This document shows, one piece after another, positions 51,801 to 60,826 of a stretch of 64,000 nucleotides of DNA. This stretch comes from Bacillus sp. NTK071 (lineage in GTDB: Bacteria; Bacillota; Bacilli; Bacillales; Guptibacillaceae): contig NZ_JAFKOI010000001.1 in the NCBI RefSeq assembly GCF_017303315.1, positions 496,001 to 560,000 of the forward strand. The letters are read 5' to 3'. The notes beneath the pieces were generated by a model. The model saw only the letters and a program-made list of their open reading frames with translations. It had not been told where the DNA came from and ran no database searches. Position numbers and translations under genes: made by a program. The first letter of the stretch is position 1. Every line of letters starts with the position of its first letter.

Positions 51801-52045
51801 TGGGTGAGGTAGAGAAATTGATGAAAGAAGGACTTGGAGCTGTTATATCCATTCCCACGACCGGAAGAGAAAAGGAACGTTCAGGCTTTCAAATCAGAGC
51901 GCTTGCAACACGTTATAAAATTCCATGCTTTACTCATATCGACACTCTTCAGCTTCTAGATTTAGCTGGATTAAAGACGATGGAAGTGATGAGTCTTCAG
52001 GATTGGCACCAGATGGAGAAGAATACAATCGGACAGAAAGGATGA
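48842..52045 (+). CDS. carB: Carbamoyl-phosphate synthase large subunit (arginine-specific)
   Basis: 1067 residues from ATG 48842, which follows AGGAGACC. The protein is an internal duplication of two ATP-grasp halves, each opening with the same motif: [21 protein letters not shown] near residue 13 and [21 protein letters not shown] near 556. The first half makes carboxyphosphate and carbamate, the second phosphorylates carbamate. The C-terminal MGS-like regulatory domain (about 935-1060; [12 protein letters not shown]-like [10 protein letters not shown]) follows. Overlaps carA by 14 bases. Confidence 0.96.
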   Translation: [1067 protein letters not shown]

Positions 52046-52049
52046 TTAG

Positions 52050-53021
52050 ATGTTTCAATCAATACAGAAAGAAGATACTGAAATTGAAGAAGGGATGAAA
52101 GGGAAGGATTTTCTTACCCTGGATCAGTTTTCAGCAGAAGAAATTCATTACCTTTTAAAAGAAGCAGTTGAAATGAAAAAGTTACAAAAACAGGGCATAC
52201 CTCATGAGGAACTAAAGGGGAAAGTCCTCGGGATGATCTTTGAAAAGTCATCAACCAGGACGCGCGTCTCATTTGAAGTAGCCATGTTGCAACTTGGAGG
52301 GCATGCACTATTCTTAAGTTCGAAAGATATTCAGCTTGGAAGAGGCGAGACGATAGAGGATACGGCACAAGTGCTTTCGGGATATCTTGATGGTGTTATG
52401 ATTCGAACTTTTGGTCATGAGACCATTGAACGCTTTGCTAAAGCATCATCAATTCCAGTTTTTAATGGATTGACGGATACACACCATCCTGCACAGATCC
52501 TTGCCGATTTGCTTACGATTATGGAACGTAAAGGTGAGTTATGCGGGTTGAAAGCAGCTTATTTCGGTGATGGGAATAATGTGGCTCATTCATTAATAGA
52601 AGGTGCAGCTAAAGTTGGGATGCATTTTACCATTGCCTGTCCACCTGGATATGAACCAGACGAAGCGATCTTATCTAAAGCAAAAGAAGTTGGAAAAAAG
52701 ACTGGCGCAGTTATTAACGTTACCCAAAATCCTTTCGAGGCTGTGAAGGATGCGGACGTGTTAATGACAGATGTATGGGCCAGTATGGGGCAAGAAGAAG
52801 AACAAGAAGAACGTGAAGGAGTATTTGAACAGTATCAAGTTAATAAGGAGCTATGCATAAACGCGAATGAAAATTACATCTTTATGCATTGCCTGCCCGC
52901 ACACAGAGGAGAAGAGGTTACAGGAGAAATCATTGATGGTCCACACTCTGTTGTATTCGAGGAAGCAGAAAATCGTCTTCATGCTCAAAAAGCTCTTTTA
53001 AAACTTTTATTAAAAAGTTAA
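52050..53021 (+). CDS. argF: Ornithine carbamoyltransferase
   Basis: 323 residues. Joins carbamoyl phosphate and ornithine to citrulline. The carbamoyl-phosphate motif is FEKSSTRTRVSFEVA, then HPAQILADLLT, the ornithine-side DVWASMGQEEE and the catalytic Cys in FMHCLPAHRG. ATG 52050 has AAAGGA upstream. The first 14 residues (MFQSIQKEDTEIEE) extend beyond the usual start; ATG 52095 (MKGKDFLTL) is an alternative. Last gene of the first arginine unit. Confidence 0.95.
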   Translation: MFQSIQKEDTEIEEGMKGKDFLTLDQFSAEEIHYLLKEAVEMKKLQKQGIPHEELKGKVLGMIFEKSSTRTRVSFEVAMLQLGGHALFLSSKDIQLGRGETIEDTAQVLSGYLDGVMIRTFGHETIERFAKASSIPVFNGLTDTHHPAQILADLLTIMERKGELCGLKAAYFGDGNNVAHSLIEGAAKVGMHFTIACPPGYEPDEAILSKAKEVGKKTGAVINVTQNPFEAVKDADVLMTDVWASMGQEEEQEEREGVFEQYQVNKELCINANENYIFMHCLPAHRGEEVTGEIIDGPHSVVFEEAENRLHAQKALLKLLLKS

Positions 53022-53037
53022 AAATTTTTAATGCATT

Positions 53038-53066
53038 TTGAATAAATATACGTTATCATATATATT
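53038..53066 (+). promoter_or_regulatory. argG promoter and ARG-box-like sequence
   Basis: TTGAAT (53038-53043) and TATATT (53061-53066) are 17 bases apart. TGAATAAATATACGT overlapping the -35 resembles half of the AhrC box (TGAATAAATATTCA). It gives argGH its own arginine-responsive promoter. Confidence 0.65.
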
Positions 53067-53091
53067 AATACAAAGATAGGGAGTGGTTAGC

Positions 53092-54303
53092 ATGGCGAAA
53101 GAAAAAATCATTCTGGCATATTCGGGAGGATTAGATACCTCCATTTCAATAAAATGGTTGGAAGAGAAATACGGTTATGAGGTAATCGCACTTGGACTCG
53201 ATGTAGGAGAAGGGAAGGATCTCGAAACGATCAAGGATAAGGCGCTAAAAGTCGGCGCTTCTAAAGCATACATGATTGAAGCTAAAGAATTACTTGCTCA
53301 GAACTATTTGTTACCTGCTCTAAAAGCAAATGCGCTTTATGAAGGAAAGTATCCATTATCCTCTGCACTGTCACGCCCACTCATATCGAAGCTTCTCGTT
53401 GAAGCGGCAGAACGTGAAGGAGCATCAGCGGTTGCTCATGGATGTACCGGAAAAGGTAATGACCAGGTTCGCTTTGAAGTTTCGATTCAAGCGTTGAATC
53501 CGGACTTGAAAGTGATCGCACCAGTTCGTGAATGGGGCATGACGCGTGATGAACAGATTGCTTATGCTGAAGAAAAAGGCATTCCAGTACCTGTTAAATT
53601 GGATAATCCCTTTTCAATAGATGCAAATATTTGGGGCCGTGCTTGTGAAGCGGGGGTACTAGAAGACCCTTGGGCTGAAGCACCTGAAGCAGCGTTTGAA
53701 TGGACCGCTCCGATTCATCTTACACCAGATGAGCCAGAGTACATTGAAGTGGATTTTAAAGAAGGTTGCCCAACTGCATTGAACGGTGAGGAAATGGGGC
53801 TAGTTGACCTTATTGAGAAACTTAATGAAATTGGCGGTCATCACGGAATAGGCCGCATCGACCACATTGAGAATCGTCTCGTTGGTATTAAATCAAGAGA
53901 AGTGTATGAAAATCCTGGCGCACTAATTTTAATTAATGCACACAAAGAGCTAGAATTTCTAACACATACACGTGAAGTATCACAGTTCAAAACAACGATT
54001 GATCAGCAGATGTCGAAACTCATCTATGACGGACTCTGGTATTCGCCACTTCGTCAAGCACTTGAAGGATTTATTAACGAAACACAGAAAGTTGTCAGTG
54101 GAAAGATTCGCATCAAACTATACAAAGGAACGCATACAGTGGTTGGCCGTAAGTCAGAGAATTCGCTATACAACGAACAACTCGCTACGTATCTTAAAGG
54201 AGATCTCTTCGATCATGATGCAGCGGTAGGTTTCATTAAGTTATGGGGACTACCAACAAAAGTAAATGCGGAAGTGCATAAAAAGCAAAAAGTACATCAA
54301 TAA
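53092..54303 (+). CDS. argG: Argininosuccinate synthase
   Basis: 403 residues from ATG 53092, eight bases after ATAGGGAG (GTG 53083 abuts it). Same length as B. subtilis ArgG. The PP-loop ATP site is [16 protein letters not shown], followed by [15 protein letters not shown] and [14 protein letters not shown]. It joins citrulline and aspartate. Coupled to argH by a 12-base gap. Confidence 0.97.
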   Translation: MAKEKIILAYSGGLDTSISIKWLEEKYGYEVIALGLDVGEGKDLETIKDKALKVGASKAYMIEAKELLAQNYLLPALKANALYEGKYPLSSALSRPLISKLLVEAAEREGASAVAHGCTGKGNDQVRFEVSIQALNPDLKVIAPVREWGMTRDEQIAYAEEKGIPVPVKLDNPFSIDANIWGRACEAGVLEDPWAEAPEAAFEWTAPIHLTPDEPEYIEVDFKEGCPTALNGEEMGLVDLIEKLNEIGGHHGIGRIDHIENRLVGIKSREVYENPGALILINAHKELEFLTHTREVSQFKTTIDQQMSKLIYDGLWYSPLRQALEGFINETQKVVSGKIRIKLYKGTHTVVGRKSENSLYNEQLATYLKGDLFDHDAAVGFIKLWGLPTKVNAEVHKKQKVHQ

Positions 54304-54315
54304 GGAGATGTTAAT

Positions 54316-55704
54316 GTGTCTAAGCTTTGGGGAGGACGCTTCACGAAAGAGACGAATAAGCTCGTAGAAGAATATACAGCATCTATACAGTATGATAAGG
54401 AACTAGCAGAGGAAGATATCGAAGGGAGTCTTGCCCATGTTCAGATGCTTAGTGAATGCGGCGTAATCAGCTCAGCAGACATGTTAGAAATCAAACGCGG
54501 ACTGAATATCGTGCTTGAGAAAATTCAATCTGGTGAGTTTGAATATGATGTATCTCATGAAGATATTCACATGAATATAGAGAAAGCACTAATTGATGAA
54601 ATTGGTCCAGTAGGAGGTAAGCTTCATACCGGAAGAAGTCGTAACGATCAGGTAGCTACCGATATGCACATGTATCTTGTGAAAAAGGTGAAGTTATTCA
54701 TTTCACATATCGAAGCTGTTCAGCAGGCAATCGTGAAGCAAGCTGAAGAACATGTGGAAACGGTTCTTCCTGGGTATACACATTTACAACGTGCTCAGCC
54801 GGTCTCTTTTGCGCACCACATGCTTGCTTACTTCTGGATGTTCGAGCGAGACAAGGAGCGACTCAAGGAAAGCTTGAAGCGCACAAATATGCTACCACTT
54901 GGAGCAGGCGCATTAGCTGGGACGACGTTTCCAATTGATCGCCATCGTACCGCAGAGCTACTTGGATTCAATGATGTTTATCCAAATAGTATGGATGCTG
55001 TAAGTGATCGCGATTTTATTCTTGAGTTTCTATCTAATGCTTCGATGCTAATGATGCACATGTCTCGTTTGTCTGAAGAAATGGTCATTTGGAGCAGTCA
55101 GGAATTTCAGTTCATTGAACTTGACGACTCTTTCTGCACAGGATCTAGTATTATGCCACAGAAGAAAAACCCTGATGTGCCTGAATTGTTACGTGCCAAA
55201 ACAGGAAGAGTTTATGGGAATTTATTCAGTTTGCTAACTGTTCTGAAAGGATTGCCTCTCGCTTATAACAAAGACATGCAGGAAGATAAAGAAGGCATGT
55301 TTGATACAGCTAAAACGCTAGACGGAGCACTAAAACTTTTAGCGCCAATGATTGCGACGATGACAGTGAAAACAGAAAATATGAAGCAGGCAGTGAATGA
55401 GGATTATTCAAATGCAACGGACATAGCTGATTACCTTGTGAACAAAGGCATGACTTTTCGAGAATCTCATGAAATGATTGGAAAAATCGTTTTATACAGC
55501 ATACAGCATCAGAAGTATTTGCTGGATCTGACGCTACAAGAATACCAAACCTTCACGCCACTGTTCGAGAAAGATGTATTTGATATCTTGAAGCCTGCAA
55601 ACGTTATGAACGCAAGGAAAAGCTATGGAGGTACTTCACCTGAACAAATTAAAGTTCAGCTCGAATTAGCTAATCATCACTTAAAAGTGAAGGAAAGCGT
55701 ATAG
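54316..55704 (+). CDS. argH: Argininosuccinate lyase
   Basis: 462 residues from GTG 54316, with AAGGAGA upstream. Splits argininosuccinate to arginine and fumarate. Fumarase/aspartase superfamily motifs: [22 protein letters not shown]-like [14 protein letters not shown] (general base His) and the signature loop [12 protein letters not shown] (catalytic Ser). It closes the arginine pathway, all eight biosynthetic steps from acetylglutamate being encoded in this 12 kb. Confidence 0.97.
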   Translation: MSKLWGGRFTKETNKLVEEYTASIQYDKELAEEDIEGSLAHVQMLSECGVISSADMLEIKRGLNIVLEKIQSGEFEYDVSHEDIHMNIEKALIDEIGPVGGKLHTGRSRNDQVATDMHMYLVKKVKLFISHIEAVQQAIVKQAEEHVETVLPGYTHLQRAQPVSFAHHMLAYFWMFERDKERLKESLKRTNMLPLGAGALAGTTFPIDRHRTAELLGFNDVYPNSMDAVSDRDFILEFLSNASMLMMHMSRLSEEMVIWSSQEFQFIELDDSFCTGSSIMPQKKNPDVPELLRAKTGRVYGNLFSLLTVLKGLPLAYNKDMQEDKEGMFDTAKTLDGALKLLAPMIATMTVKTENMKQAVNEDYSNATDIADYLVNKGMTFRESHEMIGKIVLYSIQHQKYLLDLTLQEYQTFTPLFEKDVFDILKPANVMNARKSYGGTSPEQIKVQLELANHHLKVKESV

Positions 55705-55935
55705 AAAAAGGCCCTATCCGTATGGATAAGGCCATGAAGAAGGAAATTATTAGCTATTGCTAAACAAGCGATGGGGTAGAACGGAAGTTGTCTTTTGGAG
55801 ACACCTCTTTCTAATGAAAGTTGTTAGAGCCTTGTTTTACCAACAGAGTAGTTCAACGCGACCATCTCCTTAATTGACGATGCCGTCTTTCCTTATGCAC
55901 TTTTGTTTTCCTTCTTCACTAATTATAATGGCCAA
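55705..55935 (-). ncRNA. Candidate leftward small transcript in argH-downstream gap
   Basis: The 321-bp gap after argH contains no clear + strand gene. On the minus strand TATAAT (55927-55922) could start an RNA of about 210 nt ending at GGCCTTATCC-ATAC-GGATAGGGCC-TTTTT (55733-55707), a terminator only in that direction. The interval has short frames, one of 13 codons (MVALNYSVGKTRL) with AAGGAG directly upstream. An sRNA, a tiny peptide gene or an antisense regulator of argH mRNA are all possible. No -35 of good quality was found. Confidence 0.35.
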
Positions 55936-56025
55936 ATGAACCTGATAATATACATCCGTATATCATTTTTTTTCGAATATGGGTTATGACAGGTGACATA
56001 CTATCCACATGGAAGGAGGGATCGT

Positions 56026-56163
56026 ATGGGTAGAGGCAAAGCTTTTGATCATAAGAAAAAAGGTATGGAGCGAAAGCGACCTGCAACAGCTGATCAAACG
56101 AAGTTTCCACACGAAGCTTCAACTGGACACAAAACAATTACCAATGAAGAACGTGAAGAATAG
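56026..56163 (+). CDS. Small hydrophilic protein (45 aa)
   Basis: 45 residues, MGRGKAFDHKKKGMERKRP at the start and an acidic EEREE end, rich in Lys, Arg and Thr. GGAAGGAGGG nine bases upstream and a terminator three bases after the stop support a real gene. Composition resembles minor spore or stress proteins of bacilli. No defining motif, so no function is assigned. Confidence 0.65.
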   Translation: MGRGKAFDHKKKGMERKRPATADQTKFPHEASTGHKTITNEEREE

Positions 56164-56165
56164 TT

Positions 56166-56193
56166 GATAATCCTGCTTAAGCAGGATTTTTTT
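56166..56193 (+). terminator. Terminator
   Basis: AATCCTGCTTAAGCAGGATT is a self-complementary stem followed by TTTTT. Confidence 0.9.
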
Positions 56194-56292
56194 GTGCATG
56201 AAAGCCATCAAAAGATTGAATGTGCTACAAAATGTTTAAGAATGTTCCTAACGCGGGAAGAGTTCACCACTAACGCGTAGGAGGTATTTCAA

Positions 56293-57741
56293 GTGAAGAG
56301 TTATCAAATCTACATTAATGGTGAATTTACAAAAAGCAATTCTGAAGAAATGATTGATGTTATTAATCCAGCAACAGAAGAAGTGATTTCGCGCATACCT
56401 AAAGGTGACGAGAAAGACGTAGAGCGAGCAATCGAAGCTGCTAAATCTATACAGCAGGAATGGGAACATAAACCATCTATTGAACGAGCTGAATACTTAA
56501 CAACAATTGCAAGTGAAATAGAAGATAAAAAAGATACATTTATTAAAATGCTTACTGAAGAAAACGGTAAAACAACGGATGCTTCCAAAGCTGAAGTAGA
56601 AATAACAATCGATTATTTCCGATATATGGCTGGTTGGGCTAGAAGATATGAAGGCGAAGTTCTTCCAAGTGATCGTCAAAATGAGAATATTCTTGTATTC
56701 AAAAAACCAATTGGGGTCGTAGGCGGTATTGTACCTTGGAACTTCCCAATGTTTATCTTCGCACGCAAAGTTGCACCAGCTTTTGTTACGGGATGTCCTA
56801 TTGTTATTAAACCAAGTCAATACACCCCAAATACAGCATGTGAATTGGCAAGTATCATCCATGAAGCTGGCGTTCCTAAAGGAGTCTTTAACTTAATTAC
56901 TGGTAAAGGTTCAGATATTGGTACACCACTTGCGTCATCCCCAGATGTTGCAATGATAAGTTTAACTGGTAGTTATCCAGCAGGCTCTAAAGTAATGGAA
57001 GCCGCAGCTAAGAACATTACGAAAGTAAATCTTGAGCTTGGTGGTAAAGCGCCTGCCATCGTAACAAAACATGCAAATGTCGATCTTGCAGTAGAGAAGA
57101 TTACAACTTCACGCATTACAAATAATGGGCAAGCTTGTACGAACGCGGAGCGAGTATATGTACATGAAGATGTGGCAGAAGAATTCATTTCAAAAATTAC
57201 TGAATCCTTCAAGAATACAAAAGTCGGTGATTCTTTAAATGAAGAAGGCTGTGACATTGGACCACTTGCTAATGAACAGCAAATTGACTCTGTTGAAGAG
57301 ATGGTAAACAACGCAGTTAAAGCAGGTGCAGTTGTAAAGACTGGTGGAAAGCGAATCGATCGAGAAAAAGGCTTTTTCTTTGAGCCAACAGTCCTAACAG
57401 ATGTTTCCCAAGACATGAATGTCATTCAAGAGGAAATATTCGGTCCAGTACTACCAATCGTTGTCTATAGTGATTTTGATAAAGTCTTAGAAGCTGCGAA
57501 TGATACGAAATATGGACTTTCTTCATCTATTTTTAGTGACAACATGCATGAAGTTATGAAGGCGTCTAATGTGCTTCGTTATGGTGAAACATATGTAAAC
57601 CGTGAGAACTTTGAAGCCGTTCAAGGTTTCCATGCCGGAATGGGTCAATCAGGAATTGGTGGCGCAGATGGTAAGCACGGCTTGAATGAATATTTAAAAA
57701 CCCACGTGATCTACATGGAGTACAATCAAGATATTAAGTAA
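56293..57741 (+). CDS. aldA: Aldehyde dehydrogenase AldA (lactaldehyde/glycolaldehyde type)
   Basis: 482 residues, NAD-dependent. Oxidises short hydroxy-aldehydes to acids in the E. coli homologue. The match to E. coli AldA is visible over the whole chain: IDVINPATEEVISRIP, YMAGWARRYEGE, ITKVNLELGGKAPAIV (general base Glu), NNGQACTNAERVYV (nucleophile Cys) and the end GETYVNRENFEAVQGFHAG, GIGGADGKHGL. GTG 56293 follows TAGGAGG. Stands alone, so the physiological aldehyde is not indicated by neighbours. Confidence 0.88.
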   Translation: MKSYQIYINGEFTKSNSEEMIDVINPATEEVISRIPKGDEKDVERAIEAAKSIQQEWEHKPSIERAEYLTTIASEIEDKKDTFIKMLTEENGKTTDASKAEVEITIDYFRYMAGWARRYEGEVLPSDRQNENILVFKKPIGVVGGIVPWNFPMFIFARKVAPAFVTGCPIVIKPSQYTPNTACELASIIHEAGVPKGVFNLITGKGSDIGTPLASSPDVAMISLTGSYPAGSKVMEAAAKNITKVNLELGGKAPAIVTKHANVDLAVEKITTSRITNNGQACTNAERVYVHEDVAEEFISKITESFKNTKVGDSLNEEGCDIGPLANEQQIDSVEEMVNNAVKAGAVVKTGGKRIDREKGFFFEPTVLTDVSQDMNVIQEEIFGPVLPIVVYSDFDKVLEAANDTKYGLSSSIFSDNMHEVMKASNVLRYGETYVNRENFEAVQGFHAGMGQSGIGGADGKHGLNEYLKTHVIYMEYNQDIK

Positions 57742-57745
57742 AGAG

Positions 57746-57770
57746 AAACCGGGCTTATGCCCGGTTTTCT
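57746..57770 (+). terminator. Terminator after aldA
   Basis: AAACCGGGC and GCCCGGTTT pair around TTAT, with TCT following. Confidence 0.85.
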
Positions 57771-57842
57771 ATTGTTTGAAGAAAGGGTTCTTTAAAGCGT
57801 ATAATGAATGAAGCTATTATATTTTAAGAAAAGAGGGAGAAT

Positions 57843-58958
57843 ATGATTGATTCTCGTATTATAGAATTTTCACAGAAACTTGTTCAATACTCAACTGAAA
57901 TCCAACCTGGTGAACACGTTCTAATTGAAGCATTTGATGTGGATAATACCCTTGTAAGAAGTATCGTAAAAGAAGTACATAAGGTAGGGGGATTTCCACA
58001 CGTTAATTTACGAGATAACCAGATCATTCGTGAATTGTTGATGAATGCGACTGAAGAGCAAATTTCACAGTGGGCAGAGATGGACTTAAATCAGATGGAG
58101 AAAATGGATGCATATATTGGGATACGTGGATCTGAGAATATCAATGAACTATCTGACGTACCTGAAGCAAAAATGGCTTTATATAATCAAATTTATAAAA
58201 CAAAAGTTCATAGCAACCAGCGTGTTAAGCATACAAAGTGGGTTGTAATGAGATATCCTAATGAATCGATGGCGCAGCTATCTGGTATGAGTACAGAAGC
58301 GTTCGAAGATTTTTATTTTAAAGTATGTACGATGGATTACGCGAAAATGAGTGAAGCCATGGATGCGCTTGTTGAGCGCATGAATAAAGCAGATTCAGTT
58401 CGAATCGTTTCTCCGGATACTAATCTGAGTTTCTCAATTAAAGATATCCCTGCAGTCAAATGTGCAGGACAACTTAATATCCCAGATGGTGAAGTATTTA
58501 CTGCTCCAGTTAAGGATAGCGTAAATGGCGTTATTACTTATAACACACCATCTCCATACAATGGTTTCGTTTTTGAAGATGTTCAGCTTACGTTTGAAAA
58601 TGGGAAAGTGATAGATGCAGAGGCAAATGATACTGAACGTTTAAATCAAATTCTTAATACGGATGAAGGCGCACGTTATATCGGTGAATTTGCTATTGGA
58701 GTTAACCCATTCATCCGCGAGCCAATGAAAGATATCCTTTTCGATGAAAAGATTGATGGTTCATTCCACTTCACACCTGGACAAGCATATGATGAAGCTC
58801 CAAATGGTAACGACTCTTCCGTTCACTGGGATCTCGTTTTAATTCAGCGCCCTGAATATGGTGGTGGTGAAATCTGGTTCGACGATGAATTGATTCGTAA
58901 AGATGGAAAGTTTGTCCCCGAGGCACTTCAGGCGTTAAATCCTGAGAATCTTAAGTAA
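57843..58958 (+). CDS. Aminopeptidase, M29 family
   Basis: 371 residues, the thermophilic aminopeptidase (AmpS/PepS) family, cytosolic metallo-exopeptidases with broad N-terminal specificity. The C-terminal half carries the metal ligands: EVFTAPVKDSVNGVI (Glu), YIGEFAIGVNP (Glu), the HFTPGQAYDEAPNGNDSSVHWDLVL stretch with His and Asp ligands, and GGGEIWFDDELIRKDGKF at the end. AAGAGGGAG precedes ATG 57843. Monocistronic. Confidence 0.9.
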   Translation: MIDSRIIEFSQKLVQYSTEIQPGEHVLIEAFDVDNTLVRSIVKEVHKVGGFPHVNLRDNQIIRELLMNATEEQISQWAEMDLNQMEKMDAYIGIRGSENINELSDVPEAKMALYNQIYKTKVHSNQRVKHTKWVVMRYPNESMAQLSGMSTEAFEDFYFKVCTMDYAKMSEAMDALVERMNKADSVRIVSPDTNLSFSIKDIPAVKCAGQLNIPDGEVFTAPVKDSVNGVITYNTPSPYNGFVFEDVQLTFENGKVIDAEANDTERLNQILNTDEGARYIGEFAIGVNPFIREPMKDILFDEKIDGSFHFTPGQAYDEAPNGNDSSVHWDLVLIQRPEYGGGEIWFDDELIRKDGKFVPEALQALNPENLK

Positions 58959-58962
58959 TTTA

Positions 58963-58995
58963 CCGAGGCGCATCCAAGTGGATGCGCCTTTTTCG
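58963..58995 (+). terminator. Terminator after aminopeptidase gene
   Basis: GAGGCGCATCC and GGATGCGCCT pair around AAGT, followed by TTTTTCG. Confidence 0.92.
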
Positions 58996-59069
58996 TACAG
59001 ATGACCAATCACATTATAGATCTCTTGAATATAAATAAAGAAAATACTTAAGACAGGAAGTGCCTTCCA

Positions 59070-59276
59070 ATGGAAATACATTGTGATGGATGTACGAAGG
59101 AGATGAGGGACTGGGAAACCATTCATATGGTTAAGTTCGATAAATGGTATGTTGGTCATTTCAACTGCTTATTGAACTTAAAAAAGAAGTTAAATCTTAA
59201 TAGACCAATCAAGTGGGATAAACTTGAGGGTAAAAAAGATAACCAAAAAGATTCTGATGGTAAAATGGCACCTTAG
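59070..59276 (+). CDS. Hypothetical small protein with N-terminal CxxC (68 aa)
   Basis: 68 residues. HCDGCTKEMRDW gives a CxxC at residues 5-8 and HFNC at about 30-33 gives a third Cys with a His, a partial zinc-finger-like set; the C-terminal 30 residues are charged and lysine-rich. AGGAAG lies about nine bases before ATG 59070 and a terminator follows. The family is not recognised. The 260 bp between its terminator and egtB hold nothing I can name. Confidence 0.6.
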   Translation: MEIHCDGCTKEMRDWETIHMVKFDKWYVGHFNCLLNLKKKLNLNRPIKWDKLEGKKDNQKDSDGKMAP

Positions 59277-59287
59277 ATCGAGGGGTA

Positions 59288-59321
59288 AGAAAAGACGCTA
59301 CGATAAAGTAGCGTCTTTTCT
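59288..59321 (+). terminator. Terminator
   Basis: AAAAGACGCTAC and GTAGCGTCTTTT pair around GATAAA, followed by CTTAT. Confidence 0.85.
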
Positions 59322-59539
59322 TATGGTACGATTCACCCTTTTCTACAAGGAAGACGCACCATGTAATAGCTATGGAAGAGAGGGAGAGTTATTATTGATG
59401 GCATTCATCCGAATACAGAAGGGCATAAAGTGTTAGAAAAGAACTAGTGGAAACAGGAATATGCTTATGAATGTTTAATTTAGAATAAACCGGGTAAAAT
59501 TTGATGTTCATTATACTATTACTATTCAGGGAGGAACAC

Positions 59540-60826
59540 ATGGTACAACAATCTATTCAAACTACTGAGTTAAGAAATCAATTGCTCCATTCATACGAAA
59601 CGATACGAATGATGACAAATAAATTAGTAGAACCACTCGAAACGGAGGACTATACGATCCAATCTATTCCAGATGTAAGTCCTCCAAAATGGCACATGGC
59701 TCACACAACTTGGTTTTTCGAGACTTTTATTCTAAAAGAATACTGCGAAAGTTACCGTTCCTTTCATGAAGAATTCGATTACTTATTTAATTCTTATTAC
59801 GAAAGTGTAGGTAGTTTCTTTCCAAGACATTCTAGAGGGCTTTTGAGTCGACCAAGTATCGAGAAGGTAAGGAGTTACCGTAAAGATATTGATGAAGAAG
59901 TAATAAGGTTGATCATAGAAGCCGACGAAAAGAAGCTAGTTGATATATCAGGGTTAATTGAAATTGGATTAAATCATGAACAACAGCATCAAGAGCTACT
60001 TATGACTGACATCAAATATAACTTTTCAATAAATCCTTTAAAACCAGTTTACCGAGAACTTGAAATGAATTCTGATGGCAAAGCTTCTCCTTTAGAATGG
60101 GTATCGTTTGAAGGAGGACTTGTCGAAACTGGTATTAATGAAGAGGACGGCTTTTCTTTCGATAATGAACGTCCCGTACATAAAGTGTGGCTAGAACCGT
60201 TTGAACTTGCCACGAGAACGGTGACCAATGGTGAGTATCTTGCCTTTATTGAAGATGGTGGGTATCAGCGAGCTGAATTCTGGTTATCTGATGGTTGGTC
60301 AACAGTAAAGAATCAAAATTGGGAAGCACCTTTACACTGGGAGAAAAAAGATGGAGAATGGTATAATTTTACCCTTCATGGTTTGGTCCCTGTAAATAGG
60401 GAAGAACCAGTTACGCATATTAGCTATTATGAAGCAGAAGCATATGCAAGCTGGGTAGGTAAACGTCTTCCCACAGAAGCAGAATGGGAAGTTGCAGTGA
60501 GAGATCAGCCTATAACAGGGAACTTTGTAGAAGATGGTGTCTATCACCCTGTTGCTTCAGTTAAAAACGATGAAGGACAGCTACAAAAAGCATATGGAGA
60601 TGTTTGGGAATGGACAAAAAGTCCATACATGCCGTATCCGGGAAACAAACCACTTGATGGAGCATTGGGTGAATACAATGCTAAATTCATGAGTAGCCAA
60701 ATGATTTTACGAGGCGGATCTTGTGTAACCTCTCAATCTCATATACGTCCTACCTATAGGAATTTCTTTGCTCCTGATAAACGCTGGCAGTTTACTGGAA
60801 TTCGTCTTGCAGGAGATGTTGAATGA
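59540..60826 (+). CDS. egtB: Ergothioneine biosynthesis sulfoxide synthase EgtB
   Basis: 428 residues from ATG 59540, with AGGGAGG upstream. A non-haem iron enzyme joining trimethylhistidine (hercynine) and a thiol donor with O2. The DinB-like N-terminal domain supplies three iron His: H52 (KWHMAHTTWFFE), H146 and H150 (NHEQQHQE). The C-terminal formylglycine-generating-enzyme-like domain (about 190-428) has EWVSFEGG, GKRLPTEAEWEVA and MILRGGSCVT. The thiol donor, cysteine or gamma-glutamylcysteine, cannot be settled here; bacilli lack glutathione. The stop overlaps egtD (ATGA). Confidence 0.92.
   Translation: MVQQSIQTTELRNQLLHSYETIRMMTNKLVEPLETEDYTIQSIPDVSPPKWHMAHTTWFFETFILKEYCESYRSFHEEFDYLFNSYYESVGSFFPRHSRGLLSRPSIEKVRSYRKDIDEEVIRLIIEADEKKLVDISGLIEIGLNHEQQHQELLMTDIKYNFSINPLKPVYRELEMNSDGKASPLEWVSFEGGLVETGINEEDGFSFDNERPVHKVWLEPFELATRTVTNGEYLAFIEDGGYQRAEFWLSDGWSTVKNQNWEAPLHWEKKDGEWYNFTLHGLVPVNREEPVTHISYYEAEAYASWVGKRLPTEAEWEVAVRDQPITGNFVEDGVYHPVASVKNDEGQLQKAYGDVWEWTKSPYMPYPGNKPLDGALGEYNAKFMSSQMILRGGSCVTSQSHIRPTYRNFFAPDKRWQFTGIRLAGDVE

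Noticed and set aside
59322-59520. A short gene between the 59288 terminator and egtB
   Set aside because: Frames are short, overlap the terminator and have no ribosome binding site at a useful distance. Probably just egtB upstream sequence.
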